A stretch of DNA of 64,000 nucleotides. Source: Acaryochloris sp. CCMEE 5410. Lineage in GTDB: Bacteria > Cyanobacteriota > Cyanobacteriia > Thermosynechococcales > Thermosynechococcaceae. This document shows positions 9,758 through 20,800 of this stretch, piece after piece; position 1 is the first letter of the stretch; each line of letters begins with the position of its first letter. The stretch covers positions 1,178,001 to 1,242,000 of the forward strand of contig NZ_AFEJ02000001.1 in the NCBI RefSeq assembly GCF_000238775.2, written 5' to 3'. The notes beneath the pieces are model-generated. The model was not told the origin of the DNA, made no database searches, and saw nothing but the letters and a program-made list of their open reading frames with translations. The translations under genes and the position numbers were made by a program.

Positions 9758-10189
9758 ATGACCTCCTGTATCACCGTTGAGGGAAAAGTTATTGGGAAAC
9801 GGCGACCCATCTTTTCAGACTGGTCCATTCCCATCCCCCCTTCTCTACAAAATTCGCCCCTCACGCTCCGTGACCTGATTACCTGTGTAGTGAGGGCTGA
9901 AGTCCAGGCTTTTCAAACGCGGCAAACGGAGCAGAAGCTACAGCAGTTCCTAAGTAAAGACGCGATCCATCAGGGTTTGGCTGAGGGCAAAGTAACGATG
10001 GGCGATCGCGACTTTGAGCAAGTCGTGGATGAGGAGGGCGCTATCGAAGTCGCCATTATGGGCTTTATAGACGGGCTGTACTACGTGTTCCTCGATGATG
10101 TACAGCAGGAAGAGTTAGATGCCACCGTGCACCTCAAACTCGATAGCCGCTTAACCTTTATTCGACTCGTTGCACTGGTCGGGGGATAA
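9758..10189 (+). CDS. Unknown 144-aa protein coupled to a DUF4132-like gene
   Basis: From the ATG at 9758 this encodes 143-144 aa starting MTSCITVEGKVIGKRRP. An upstream TTG at 9668 would prefix a hydrophobic stretch, but the ATG is more plausible. The N-terminal half looks like beta strands (ITVEGKV, SDWSIPIPP) followed by LTLRDLITCVVRAEVQAF, a charged helix with many Gln and Arg, then an acidic segment (GFIDGLYYVFLDDVQQEELD). No catalytic motif is visible. Its TAA ends one base before the ATG of the giant downstream gene, so the two are almost certainly translated together and probably work as partners. Confidence 0.7.
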   Translation: MTSCITVEGKVIGKRRPIFSDWSIPIPPSLQNSPLTLRDLITCVVRAEVQAFQTRQTEQKLQQFLSKDAIHQGLAEGKVTMGDRDFEQVVDEEGAIEVAIMGFIDGLYYVFLDDVQQEELDATVHLKLDSRLTFIRLVALVGG

Positions 10190-10190
10190 C

Positions 10191-13100
10191 ATGCTGAATC
10201 GTGAACTTGCGCAGGAATCCCTGAAGAAATTTCGGGTTGAAGAATGGACGGATCGCCGAGCAACTGAACTGGCCGCATTGCCGGAGAAATTGAATCATAT
10301 TGGCCGGAGGATGTTGCGCCTGGAAATCTCCCCCAACAAATCGAGCCGTTCCTATCATCGAGAACCGTATTGGCAACCGTTTCAGGACGCGATTGAGCTA
10401 ACAGAGGCCGAACGCAAGCAACTTTTTGAGGTGTTATTTCCTCAAATTAGTGACTATGTACTGCTGGCTTGCGACCTGATTCTCTATCAGGTGGGTTACA
10501 CTTACAGCGGCTTTCGGTCGGACCATCCTGAACACTATTCATTTGCCCATCGGAATTTTATTCAGTCGTTACTGGGAATTGTCCGAGGGTATGAGCAACC
10601 CCTGGACTGGTATGCAGCTTGGGCACCTTATCTAGGCTATGGTACTGATTGCCTCGGATACCTGTTTGCAGCAGCTATCAACCAAGGCGATACATTAGGC
10701 GATCAGATTTTCGAGATTCTCTTTGACTCTGCTCGGGGTGACCATGAAATTGGTGCCATGGGTCGGCATGTAACTTGCGCCCTATTAGTGGCCAACCGAC
10801 CTGAGGGATGGGAGCTGATTGAAAATCTGCTAGTGGCCGCCCAACGCCAAGAAGGGCTGCGGCAAACAATTTTAGAAACCATTGATGAAGCCCATCCTCA
10901 AGCCTTTAAGCGTATCGTCCGCGTCATTTTAGACCATAATCTTGTGCGCTTTAGTGCCACCATTCGGGCTGTGGATGTGTGGTTTGGCCTAGGTTGGGAG
11001 GTGGAGCACCAGCGTCGGGTCCAAGAGAGTTTAGAACGCCTTCTCCAACTGTTGGAGCATCCCAATCAACGGACTGAGTTGCTCCAAAGTGATGACCCTA
11101 ACCAGGTTTACATCGCCCTCTGGTCTCTAGCCTTTGAAAATGTTGATCTGGCGATTCCACCTGCCGTTGAACTTTTAAAGAATGGGACTGTCGAACAGCG
11201 ATTTGTATCGGTTTACTTACTTAATCAATTGCATATCAGTCAAGCTCAAGATGCTATCATGCCCAGTCTTGCCGATTCGGATATTCGAGTGGCGGTTCAA
11301 GCCTATCGCTCGTTGGGATGCAAAGCTGACTTTGACGCGTTGGAAGCGTTTCTTAACCGCTTTTCCGCCCAGGAAACACATATTGAACCGTTGGTGTGGC
11401 CATGGATGAGTAACACCATTACCCTCCAGGGTGTGACTGCTGACCTAGTTCGTAGTTTAGGCGATCATCCTGTCGAGCGTCTAATTCCTTATCGGACAAT
11501 AATGGGGAATTGGGGGCGTCTTCAAATTGGCAAAAAGTTGATTGCCAAACAGACTTGGGACGATCAGGCCCGAGACGTTATTTTTGAGCTAATTCGAGAT
11601 CGTAGTAGCTTTGTTCGAGAGCAAATGATGAGTGCTCTTAACGCTCATCACTACTGTCCGACTGCCCCTGAAGCCCAAGCCCTGGAGTCGATGTTATATC
11701 GCAAAGCGGCAGACTTGAGGAGAGGTGTTCTGTCCCTATTATTGAAACAAGACGATAAAGCCGCCATTGAGAGTGCCCAACGTCTTCTCAATCAGTCTAA
11801 AGCGCCTCAGCGAGCAGCAGGCTTAGAACTGCTTGTCCAGCTTCAGCAAACAGAGCGGGGCCAGGTCAAACCCATTGCTGAAGCTTATGCTAGCCAGCGC
11901 CCCAAGCGAACGGCGAGTGAGCAAGAACTGCTTGATCAGCTTTTGGCGGAGCAACAGGAGATTCCGACCTTGGAGGATGCCTTGGGTTTAGCGCCTTGGG
12001 AGTTGCGATCGCATCCCCAATGCCCCACAAAACCCAAACATCCCATTCCCTTAATTTCTGAGGCAGCCCAAGAAATACTGGCCTCCTTACATGCACTAAT
12101 TGACGAGCACCGAACTGAGGAGGTTGTACTTGATAGCGACTATCCCCAGGAACAGTTATTGGGGAATCTTTACTGGTTGCCAACACCGGATTTCAAGCTA
12201 TCCCAAGAAGAAAATCTGAAAAGACTTCCTTTGGCAGAAGTTTGGCAGGCTTGGTTAACGAATCGCCCAAAGTCTTTACGAGATCCAGATGGGTTGGAGA
12301 TCATTCGTGCCATTGCGGCTTGTCATGGTGCAAATAGCCAGCCATTTCACTATGAGTTTGGAATGGATCGTGGACGCAACCAACCTCCCAAGTGGCAACT
12401 TCAACTGTTTGAACAGTGGTTTACCCCAGTTGAACTAACCTCCCCTTTGATACCCGGCCTTCTATCTTGGTTGATTTATTTGGAGCCACCCCAAAATTTA
12501 ATTAATGCCTTGTTAAATGCAGCTCAATATACCCTAGCCATCATCCATCAACAGACTGCAGGTAAGCGGAAGGAATGGCGCAATTATAGACTGTTAGTAT
12601 GGCTTAATTTAGCCAGATCTCATTTCCAAGATTATCGTGATCAATGGACCGAGGAACAGATTCGACACCTATGGCAGCTCCTGCGCTGGATTGATGAACC
12701 TAGCGATGAGAGTGTTCCCCATTGGCAGGTTAAATCAGGAGAAACTCGCTATAGCTACGACCGATTTGAAACCACTCAAGAAGAAGGATTTATTCAACGC
12801 CATCGACCTGAGTTGTGGGAAATTACCCTAGCCTATGGTGCTGAAGCTGCCACCGATGCAGATTTCTGCGATTACTTAATCGGGGCACGCCCCATGTCTT
12901 CGCGGTTTAACGAACTGCGAGAGTTGACCCAACGGAAGCCGCATCCCTACATTCAGGCTAATCCAAAGATCGGTCAGATCGTGAATCAATGTTGCGATCG
13001 CATCCTGGAAGTTGAACTCACCCGAGGCGAACTGCCTACAGCAGCCACTGAAGTTGCTAAAAATCTGAGTTCCATTGAGGGGATTGCAACGGTAGTGAAC

Positions 13101-15110
13101 CTTCTGCAAAAGCTGGAGAATGAAAAATTTATTCGGGGTTGGGTGTCGGATAGTAAAAGTCGGACTGCGGTATTGAGCCATCTGTGCCGGATCTCTTTTC
13201 CAGGAGAAGACGAAACGCCCCAGGACTTTGCCAAGGCCGTTAAAGCTGCCTCTATCCCCACTCAACAGCTCGTGGAGCTGGCCATGTATGCACCCCAATG
13301 GGTGAATTACATTGAACAGGCCCTGCGGTGGAAAGGGTTTGCTGAAGCCGTTTGGTGGTTTCATGCCCACACCAAAGACGAGGCTTGGCAGGTGGATGCT
13401 GATATTCGCAACCTGTGGGCCGCTCAGATTGCCGAACGGACGCCACTCTCTAGCCAGGATTTGCTGGATGGCGCTGTGGATGTGGCCTGGTTTCAGCGGA
13501 TTCGCAAAGGCATGAAGTCGGATCGGTGGACGACCCTAAATGAAGCCGCCAAGTACACCTCTGGTGGTGGAGGCCATAAGCGGGCACAACTCTTTGCCGA
13601 GGCCATGACCGGAGCAACCGATCGAGCTGGCCTGATTAAACGGCTGCAAACCAAGCGCCATCAAGATAGTGTGCGGGCCTTGGGCCTACTGCCTTTAGCC
13701 AGGGGGAAAAAGCGAGACGCAGACCTCCTGGAACGCTATCAAATCATCCAAGAATTTCTGCGGGAGAGCCGTAAGTTTGGCTCCCAGCGCCAAGCCAGTG
13801 AAAAGCTAGCCGCTCGCATTAGTATGGATAACTTGGCACGCACCGCTGGGCATCCCGATCCGCAGCGACTGGAATGGGCCATGGAAGGGATGGCGATTCA
13901 GGATTTGGCCGCTGGTGCTGTATCCGTAGAGATTGATCCAGTCACCGTCAGCTTAAGTATCACCCCCGATGGCAAGCCCCAGATTTCGGTGCTTAAAAAT
14001 GGGAAATCCTTAAAATCGGTCCCGGCCAAACTTCGTAAGAATCCAGAGATCAAAGCCCTGCAACAGCGCAAAAAAGAGATTACCCAGCAGGCCAGTCGCA
14101 TCACTCAATCTTTAGAACAATCCATGTGCCGGGGCGATCAGTTCACTGGCACTGAGTTAAAGCAACTTCTAACCCATCCTCTGTTAAAACCCGTCTTGCA
14201 GCGCCTGGTGTTTATTGAGAGTGACACGGGGGTAGCTGGATTACCCCAGGCAGATGGATTACTCAACCCTGACGGTCAAACCGTCGCCATCAAAGCATCC
14301 ATGCAGCTACGCATTGCTCACCCCGTTGATTTAGCCGAACGGGATGATTGGCATCTCTGGCAGCAATACTGTTTTCAGACGGAGCTGGTCCAACCCTTTA
14401 AGCAGATTTTCCGGGAACTCTATGTTTTGACTACGGCAGAACAACAAGGCCGGGGGTCTGGTTCTTGTCGGTATGCAGGGCATCAAGTCAACCCTCGACA
14501 GTCCTTGGCCCTCCTGGGCAAGCGAGGCTGGGTTGCCCAGGAGGGCCAAGGGATACGGCGCACCTTTCATGATGAGCAAATTGTGGTTTGGCTTGAATTT
14601 GAAGAGGGCTGGTATACGCCTACAGAAGTGGAAGGGTTTACCCTAGATCAGATTTGCTTTTGCGATCGCACCACCTATAAGCCCCTGGAATTATCCGCCG
14701 TGCCCTCCCGTCTTTTTAGTGAAGTGATGCGGGATCTGGATCTAGTCGTCAGCGTGGCCCACCAGGGCGGTGTCGATCCAGAAGCCAGTGCCTCAACGGT
14801 AGAAATGAGAGCCTCCCTACTCCAAGAAACCAGCCGCCTGCTCCAGCTTAAAAATATTCAACTGCAAAAGTCTCACGCCTTAATCGAAGGGAAGATGGGT
14901 AGCTATAGCGTCCATCTGGGCAGTGCGATGGTTCATCGTCAACCCGGCGGAGCAATTTGTGTGGTGCCTGTTCACAGCCAGCATCGGGGGCGACTCTTTT
15001 TGCCCTTTGCCGATAATGATCCAAAAACGGCAGAAGTGATCTCCAAGGCCATTATGCTGGCTAAAGATCATGAGATTAAAGACCCAACGATTTTAGAGCA
15101 GATCCTCTAA
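10191..15110 (+). CDS. Giant DUF4132-like protein, 1639 aa
   Basis: A very large soluble protein. The first 500 or so residues are helical with HEAT-like stretches (VQAYRSLGCKADFDALEAFL, LRRGVLSLLLKQDDKAAIES). The C-terminal third (about 1050-1639), with DRWTTLNEAAKYTSGGGGHKRAQLFAEAM-type sequence and the final KAIMLAKDHEIKDPTIL, resembles DUF4132-containing proteins, whose function is not established. The ATG at 10191 is chosen because GGGGGA precedes it and it is one base after the partner's stop codon. No ATPase or membrane motif is visible. Relatives are often encoded near MoxR-type ATPase or VWA genes, but none is present here. Domain name is moderate confidence; function unknown. Confidence 0.7.
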   Translation: MLNRELAQESLKKFRVEEWTDRRATELAALPEKLNHIGRRMLRLEISPNKSSRSYHREPYWQPFQDAIELTEAERKQLFEVLFPQISDYVLLACDLILYQVGYTYSGFRSDHPEHYSFAHRNFIQSLLGIVRGYEQPLDWYAAWAPYLGYGTDCLGYLFAAAINQGDTLGDQIFEILFDSARGDHEIGAMGRHVTCALLVANRPEGWELIENLLVAAQRQEGLRQTILETIDEAHPQAFKRIVRVILDHNLVRFSATIRAVDVWFGLGWEVEHQRRVQESLERLLQLLEHPNQRTELLQSDDPNQVYIALWSLAFENVDLAIPPAVELLKNGTVEQRFVSVYLLNQLHISQAQDAIMPSLADSDIRVAVQAYRSLGCKADFDALEAFLNRFSAQETHIEPLVWPWMSNTITLQGVTADLVRSLGDHPVERLIPYRTIMGNWGRLQIGKKLIAKQTWDDQARDVIFELIRDRSSFVREQMMSALNAHHYCPTAPEAQALESMLYRKAADLRRGVLSLLLKQDDKAAIESAQRLLNQSKAPQRAAGLELLVQLQQTERGQVKPIAEAYASQRPKRTASEQELLDQLLAEQQEIPTLEDALGLAPWELRSHPQCPTKPKHPIPLISEAAQEILASLHALIDEHRTEEVVLDSDYPQEQLLGNLYWLPTPDFKLSQEENLKRLPLAEVWQAWLTNRPKSLRDPDGLEIIRAIAACHGANSQPFHYEFGMDRGRNQPPKWQLQLFEQWFTPVELTSPLIPGLLSWLIYLEPPQNLINALLNAAQYTLAIIHQQTAGKRKEWRNYRLLVWLNLARSHFQDYRDQWTEEQIRHLWQLLRWIDEPSDESVPHWQVKSGETRYSYDRFETTQEEGFIQRHRPELWEITLAYGAEAATDADFCDYLIGARPMSSRFNELRELTQRKPHPYIQANPKIGQIVNQCCDRILEVELTRGELPTAATEVAKNLSSIEGIATVVNLLQKLENEKFIRGWVSDSKSRTAVLSHLCRISFPGEDETPQDFAKAVKAASIPTQQLVELAMYAPQWVNYIEQALRWKGFAEAVWWFHAHTKDEAWQVDADIRNLWAAQIAERTPLSSQDLLDGAVDVAWFQRIRKGMKSDRWTTLNEAAKYTSGGGGHKRAQLFAEAMTGATDRAGLIKRLQTKRHQDSVRALGLLPLARGKKRDADLLERYQIIQEFLRESRKFGSQRQASEKLAARISMDNLARTAGHPDPQRLEWAMEGMAIQDLAAGAVSVEIDPVTVSLSITPDGKPQISVLKNGKSLKSVPAKLRKNPEIKALQQRKKEITQQASRITQSLEQSMCRGDQFTGTELKQLLTHPLLKPVLQRLVFIESDTGVAGLPQADGLLNPDGQTVAIKASMQLRIAHPVDLAERDDWHLWQQYCFQTELVQPFKQIFRELYVLTTAEQQGRGSGSCRYAGHQVNPRQSLALLGKRGWVAQEGQGIRRTFHDEQIVVWLEFEEGWYTPTEVEGFTLDQICFCDRTTYKPLELSAVPSRLFSEVMRDLDLVVSVAHQGGVDPEASASTVEMRASLLQETSRLLQLKNIQLQKSHALIEGKMGSYSVHLGSAMVHRQPGGAICVVPVHSQHRGRLFLPFADNDPKTAEVISKAIMLAKDHEIKDPTILEQIL

Positions 15111-15172
15111 TGAGGTATCCCTCTCGATCTCAAAAAGGCGAAGATCCGTTCACGATCCTCTCATTTGAGTTT

Positions 15173-16204
15173 TTAAGTCTCTGGTTTTTCCATTACGATT
15201 CTATGGAGTTCAGCTTCATGCTGCTGAAAGAACAGCCATGCGATTGGGAAAAAGGTCATATAGCGATTGAATATTTCCAGCCCCACTAGCTCAATCGCTT
15301 GATTTTGGTTTTTAGCCAGTCGTTCATACCATGCTTTCAAAGTGGGTTTGTAGTCATGAATTGAGTCATGGGTAATACGGAACCCGATCTCCTGAGCGAT
15401 TTGGAGATGAGTCTCATGCATAGACAATAGAGACCCTGGGAAAAAAAGTTGCATCAAAACCATTGATGTTGGATAGGGCTCGCGTTCCAGTGAGAAGAAC
15501 TGATGCACCGCTTTGCCACCAGGAACGAGTGCATCGTAAATTTTTTGGTACAGATCGGTAAGTTCATGGGGGCGAACATGCTCTAAAGCACCAATCGAAA
15601 AGATGCAATCATAGGGGGCTTCTACAAACTGATCCGTAATAAAATTAGTGAGAGAGACGTTTAGCCCTAACCGTTGTTGGGCATAGGTTAACTGCTCCTT
15701 TGATAAGGTGTATCCTGCTAATTGCCCCTGATGGCCTGAATCTTGGAGAAACTTCAACATGGCTCCCCAACCACACCCGAGATCTAGAACTTTCTCGTTC
15801 CCCTGCAATTGCATCAACGATAAAAGATATTTAGCTTTATGGGTTTGCGCCTCTTCTAAAGAATCTTGTTCTGACTGAAATTCAGCACAGGTATAAAACC
15901 GATATCTTTCATCTAGGAACAAAGCATAGAACTCATTGGAAACATCGTAATGAGTTTCAATGCCGCTGGCATGATCTTGAGTAAGCATCCGATTTAGAAA
16001 AGAGATGCGTTGTGCCTTAAGCGGATAAAATCTTGCCAACCCTTCCATCCATGGTGATCTAGGTTGAGTCCAATAGCCCCAACTTTCAGACTGGGTTAAA
16101 GGGTGTGGAGAATGAATTTTATATTCTGCCACCGCGTACATTAATCCATAGTTGAATAGATCAGAAATACACTTTGGATATTGCTTAAAAGTAATCGTCA
16201 TCAT
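15173..16204 (-). CDS. Cyclopropane-fatty-acyl-phospholipid-synthase-like methyltransferase
   Basis: A 343-aa SAM-dependent methyltransferase of the CFA/mycolic-acid cyclopropane synthase type. ETHYDVSNEFYALFLDERY is the family's characteristic start of the catalytic domain (about residue 84), motif I is KVLDLGCGWGAML (about 139-151), and IFSIGALEHVRPHEL is the post-II region. Such enzymes use SAM to methylate or cyclopropanate lipid acyl chains, or act on other substrates. AGGTAAGC precedes the two tandem ATG codons. The gene converges on the DUF4132-like gene. The exact substrate is open. Confidence 0.85.
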   Translation of the reverse strand: MMTITFKQYPKCISDLFNYGLMYAVAEYKIHSPHPLTQSESWGYWTQPRSPWMEGLARFYPLKAQRISFLNRMLTQDHASGIETHYDVSNEFYALFLDERYRFYTCAEFQSEQDSLEEAQTHKAKYLLSLMQLQGNEKVLDLGCGWGAMLKFLQDSGHQGQLAGYTLSKEQLTYAQQRLGLNVSLTNFITDQFVEAPYDCIFSIGALEHVRPHELTDLYQKIYDALVPGGKAVHQFFSLEREPYPTSMVLMQLFFPGSLLSMHETHLQIAQEIGFRITHDSIHDYKPTLKAWYERLAKNQNQAIELVGLEIFNRYMTFFPIAWLFFQQHEAELHRIVMEKPET

Positions 16205-16660
16205 TGCTTACCTAAAAACTTCAGACGGTAAACGAACCACTGAGAAGCCAAGCAATCTTTTAAGAGAGAAGGAAAACTCCAGAAAAATATTTAATTTTGT
16301 GGTCTGGATGACTCTGATGCCAGAGACTTTCTCTCCGAAATACGATCTAGCTGTTCATCTTTGCTGGTTTCTCAAATCAAAAGTAGGCTAGGCTTCTTCA
16401 ATGCCGAGGTCATGGTTTGATCATTTCTCAGACACGCCAGCGACAGCAATTGCCATAATTAAATTGAGGATTCACCCTGTCTGAACGACTGACCTAGTGC
16501 AGATTTGGAGCCCCCGCAATAAGTGCAATTGTCGTCATCGTTATAGAGGCAATCATGCCCGCTTCGATCCCCTCTATCAATTCATCATCTTCCCATTGAA
16601 GAATTATGCAATTAACGAATCAAGCAGATATAGAATCCATTTCCATCCCAGCGTCGTAAT
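16205..16660. other. 456-bp intergenic region
   Basis: Separates the divergent methyltransferase and dehydrogenase genes and should hold both promoters. No conserved element stood out. On the minus strand a short hydrophobic reading (about 34 codons, ending in LIAGAPNLH before a TAG near 16496) lacks a good start and I did not call it a gene. Confidence 0.5.
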
Positions 16661-17599
16661 ATGAAAATTTCTGTAATCGGCATCGGCAAAGTAGGTTCAA
16701 CCATCAGCTTTGTCCTGGCGAAAGAAGGGTTAGCCTCCGAATTAGTTCTCTATAACCGCACTAGGACTATCGCCCATGCCGAGGCCATTGATATTCAGCA
16801 AGCCGTCGCGCTGACCCCCTATCGGCTAATGGTTCGGGATGGCGATCTTGAGGACACCGCTGGGTCGGACATTATCGTCATTGCTGCGAGTGCTCCTATG
16901 CCCAAGCAGATGCAGGCCCGCAGTGCCTTGCTGGCAAAGAACATTCAGATTATGCACACTCTAATCCCACCGCTTCTCAATCACAGTCCGAATGCCATCT
17001 TTATCAATATCAGCAATCCCGTTGACGCCCTAACCTATGAGATTTTGCAAATTATCCGGCAGCATACCCATCACAACCCTTGGCAACGCGTCATCGGCAC
17101 TGGCACTTTGATAGACTCTGCCCGGTTTCGGGACCTGTTATCCGCTCAGTTGGGCATCCATTCTTCTGATATCAACGCCTATATCCTGGGGGAGCATGGA
17201 GACAGCCAGTTTGCCGCCCTCAGTTCCGCCATGATTGGGGGGGAATTAATTGATGCCAACCCATTACGCCAACAGATGGTCGAAGACGCCAAACGATCTG
17301 CCTGGACCATCTTCCAAGCCAAAGGCTATACCAACTACACCGTCGCGTTGGCTGTAGAAATGATTGTGTCCAGCATCGTCGAGGATTTGCGACATACCCT
17401 ACCTGTTAGTGTTTTGATTGATGGGTATTGTGATGTTTCCGATTGCTGCCTTAGTGTTCCTTGTATCGTGGGTCGAGACGGGGTGCATCGCCGGATAAAA
17501 ACCCAACTGAATGCCGAAGAAGTACGGGCTTTTCAAAAGTGTGCCCATCAAGTTAAACAGCAGATCCAAGCGTGTTACCAACCTTCAGCAGAAGATTGA
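16661..17599 (+). CDS. Lactate/malate dehydrogenase family protein
   Basis: A 312-aa NAD(P)-dependent 2-hydroxyacid dehydrogenase of the LDH/MDH family. The Rossmann motif is GIGKVG (7-12), NISNPVDALTY (116-126) is the conserved nucleotide-loop segment, D152 and R155 (LIDSARFRDLL) are the Asp/Arg pair, and H179 in LGEHGDSQ is the catalytic His. The residue after beta-2 that is normally an NAD-selecting Asp is Asn (YNRTR, N32 with R33 and R35), which may favour NADP. Lactate versus malate cannot be settled by eye. No Shine-Dalgarno is obvious before the ATG. The frame stays open beyond the TGA (see next entry). Confidence 0.88.
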   Translation: MKISVIGIGKVGSTISFVLAKEGLASELVLYNRTRTIAHAEAIDIQQAVALTPYRLMVRDGDLEDTAGSDIIVIAASAPMPKQMQARSALLAKNIQIMHTLIPPLLNHSPNAIFINISNPVDALTYEILQIIRQHTHHNPWQRVIGTGTLIDSARFRDLLSAQLGIHSSDINAYILGEHGDSQFAALSSAMIGGELIDANPLRQQMVEDAKRSAWTIFQAKGYTNYTVALAVEMIVSSIVEDLRHTLPVSVLIDGYCDVSDCCLSVPCIVGRDGVHRRIKTQLNAEEVRAFQKCAHQVKQQIQACYQPSAED

Positions 17600-17866
17600 T
17601 GGACCTCCATCCAGAACGCTTATTGGGGAGAAACGACCCTGGAAATTACTAGTTTTCTCCCCCAGCCGGATCAGCGGCAGTTAACCTACGCTAAGTATGG
17701 TGAACCCGGGAGTATTCCGTGTGAAATGATGAGCTTATTTCTAAAATTCGAGTCTCATGCTTTGCATCTCCAACCCCTACCTGACAAGGTTTATAGTCAT
17801 TTGACAACAGCAGCCGTTACGATTGGAAAGTTTGCGAGGGCTTCTGATTCTCTGAATTGTCTCTAA
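17600..17866 (+). other. Open frame continuing after the dehydrogenase stop
   Basis: Directly after the dehydrogenase TGA the same frame stays open for 88 codons to a TAA, reading WTSIQNAYWGETTLEITSFL and onwards. It has no usable start near its beginning and no family I recognise. It may be the relic of a neighbouring gene fused by deletion, or chance. Confidence 0.3.
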
Positions 17867-17890
17867 AGCTTTGCCGATACGCTCAGAGTC

Positions 17891-20800
17891 TTAAATTTTG
17901 GCCCCCAAAGCTTTGAGTGTTTCTATCTGAGTGATGTTTAGACCCTTCGCATCCATAATATTTAAGTCTTCATAGAGTCTTGGAGGCTGCAAAATCTGAC
18001 TGCATTGTCCCGTTTCACAATTCCAGATGCGGGTTGTGCCATCTTGTGAACCACTGCAGAGTGTCTTGCTGTCTGGACTAAAGGCAAGTGACCAAATACA
18101 TCCTGTATGTCCAAGTAAAGGCCTCTCCCAATGCTGCTGGGCCTGATTCCAGAGATGGATTTGTCCGTTGTTACTCCCCATCGCCAATAGAGTACCGTTG
18201 GGGTTCCAAGCCAGGCTCCAATTCATTTGACTGGGGACAGCAATTGTTGTCTGACAGAGGAGGGTTTTCAAATCCCAAAGGTTACAGGTTCCATCACCAC
18301 TCACAGACGCTAAGAGGGGGAGATAGGGATGGAAGACTACTGATGGGATAAGACTTTGGTGCCCTGCCAAAGTGGCATCACAGACACCCGTTTTAGAGTT
18401 CCAAAGTTTCACCGTGCGATCGCTACTACCACTAGCAACTTGCTGACCATCAGGGCTAAAGGCAACGGACCAGATCCGGCCATGATGCCCATCCAATGTA
18501 TGTTGGCAAGTCCCTGAGTTTGCATCCCATAGCTTCAGCCTGCGATCGCCCCCTCCGCTAGCTATCACCATGCCATCCGGGCTCCAGGCAACGCTCCAAA
18601 CCCGACTCTGATGCCCCTTTATGCGCAGCTGACATTGACCGGAGTCAAGATTCCAACATCGTAAGACACCCTCATCATCGCCGCTGATCACATGAGTTCC
18701 CGCAGGGTTGGCAGCTAAAGTCCAAACAGAACACTGATGGCCCTGAAGTATGCGATCGCATGCGCCAGTTTCTATATTCCAGAGGTACAAATTACCATCT
18801 TTGCTGGCGCTAATGGCTGAAGAAATCGCTCCCGGATTGAGAGAGACAAAACCGACTTCACAGGCCCAGTTAGAGCAGCTGCTAATACTCAGCAGCGACT
18901 GTTTTTTCTGGAGATCCCAAAGACGCACAGTCTGGTCTTCGCTAGCAGTAATCACCATGTCCCTAACCCCGCAGTCGATGGCTGAAATTCGACCGTCATA
19001 GCCCCCAAAGGTTTGATCTATCTCACCAGAATCCAGATTCCAGCACGTCAACTGAGCGCTGTCACCCCCCGCGATTAGATAACGATCATCCACACTCAAG
19101 GCTAAAGCCCAAAGACGACGACCCGGCTGTCCTAACGTTGCGACTGGCTCTGCACAGCCCCGCTGCCAGGCTTCGATAACGCCGCCATCTCCTGCAGAGT
19201 AGAGGGTTTGTGTTAATTGACAATAGGTGAGTGCCCAGATGCCCCCTTGAGAGGAAGACCAACGATCCAGCAGCTCCCCTGTATCGCTATCCCAACAGTA
19301 CAGTTGACCGTCAGTACCACCGCTAAAAATTAAAGACTCAGCCTCACTGACCGCTAGGGCGAGGGCATCCGTCTCCAGGGTGATCAGGCACTGAGCCTCG
19401 ATAAAGTTCCAGATCTTGAGGGTTTGATCGCTACTGATGGTGATGGCAATTTCAGGGTTGAAGCAGGCGACCTGCCAGATGCGATCGCAATGCCCTTCTA
19501 AAACGTGTAGGCAATTCCCCGTTTGGACCTCCCAAACCCGCACCGTTCGATCTTCGCAAGCGCTGAGGAGATACTTTCCATCAGGCGATGGGGCAAGACT
19601 CCAGATCCAGTTTTGATGGCCATTCAACCCTTGGATCTGTCGTCCCGTTTTGGTCTCCCACATAAAAATACGACCATTCTCATGGCCCGTCATAAAGCAA
19701 TCACCCGCTCGACTTAGGCAAGCGCTGGTGACACCGCCGAAGGCATGGGAGAAGACTGTTCGCGATAAATCAGCTTGGGATAGGTTGACACGATGGAGGG
19801 GCGTTGTTGTGAAATCCACTTCCCATAGCGGTAATCTGGACAAATCTTGTCCGACGAGGGAATATCCTGACTGGATCCAGAGATTCACAAGATTCCCGGC
19901 AGCATAGCTGGGTGAGTGGTTGGGAAGCGACGTGAGAAGCTGAGCAAAATGATGGTCTAAATCGACCGAACACTGTTCTCTAAACCGCCCCAGAATGGGC
20001 TGTAACACTTGCTGACGCTGCACCTGTTGCAGATAGTTTAGATGCCCAATTTTCAGCAGCGGCAACTGGTGCAGCAGATGAAGCTGGGATTGGGCCAGTT
20101 CAGCCGCCAACTCCTCAACCAATTGCACGGTGGTGTATTCCATCACGGATGACTGAAGGCCAAAAACCACGCGGTCGTGGTCGGCCTTACGTTCTAGTAA
20201 GTTGCGGCGCTGGAGTGCTGAGAGGGTATCGGATAATCGCCGCTGTAAAGAAGTATCGAGGAGATCGGCTTTAATTTCTTTAAATGACGCCGAGCCTCGA
20301 TGCATGGCGAGATAGTACAGCACCCGCTGTTCATGGGTGCTGAGTTGTTGCCATTGTTGCTTGAGGAACGCCGCCAGTCCCTCATACATAACCTGTCCCT
20401 CAGCCAGGAACTCTGAGAGATTGCCTTGGAACAAATCGAGAATGGTCGTGCTGACAATTTTTAAGGCGAGGGGGTTACCGTTGTACTGTTGAGTGAGCAG
20501 CTCCCAATGCTGGGGTTGCCCGACAAAGGTTCCCTTCGTTTTGAAAAGTGCCTGAGTTTCTGCGACGGATAACGAGGGTAATACATGAGATCGCACCGCC
20601 TTGCCTTCTGAAAACACCTGAGCCGGGAACTGTTCACAGCAGATGACTAGAACACAACTTTTATGGTTTGTGGAACTGAGTTTTTGGAATAGGGTGCGGT
20701 AATCCTCGTATCCCGTGCGGCAGTCACCCGTTGCACTACCGGATTGGATCAGGGTTTCTGCATGGTCCAGCACCAACAGGCAACGGTGTTCTCTCAACGT

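Noticed and set aside
16490-16620. Minus-strand hydrophobic small reading ending LIAGAPNLH
   Set aside because: There is no good start codon or ribosome-binding site; possible but unsupported.
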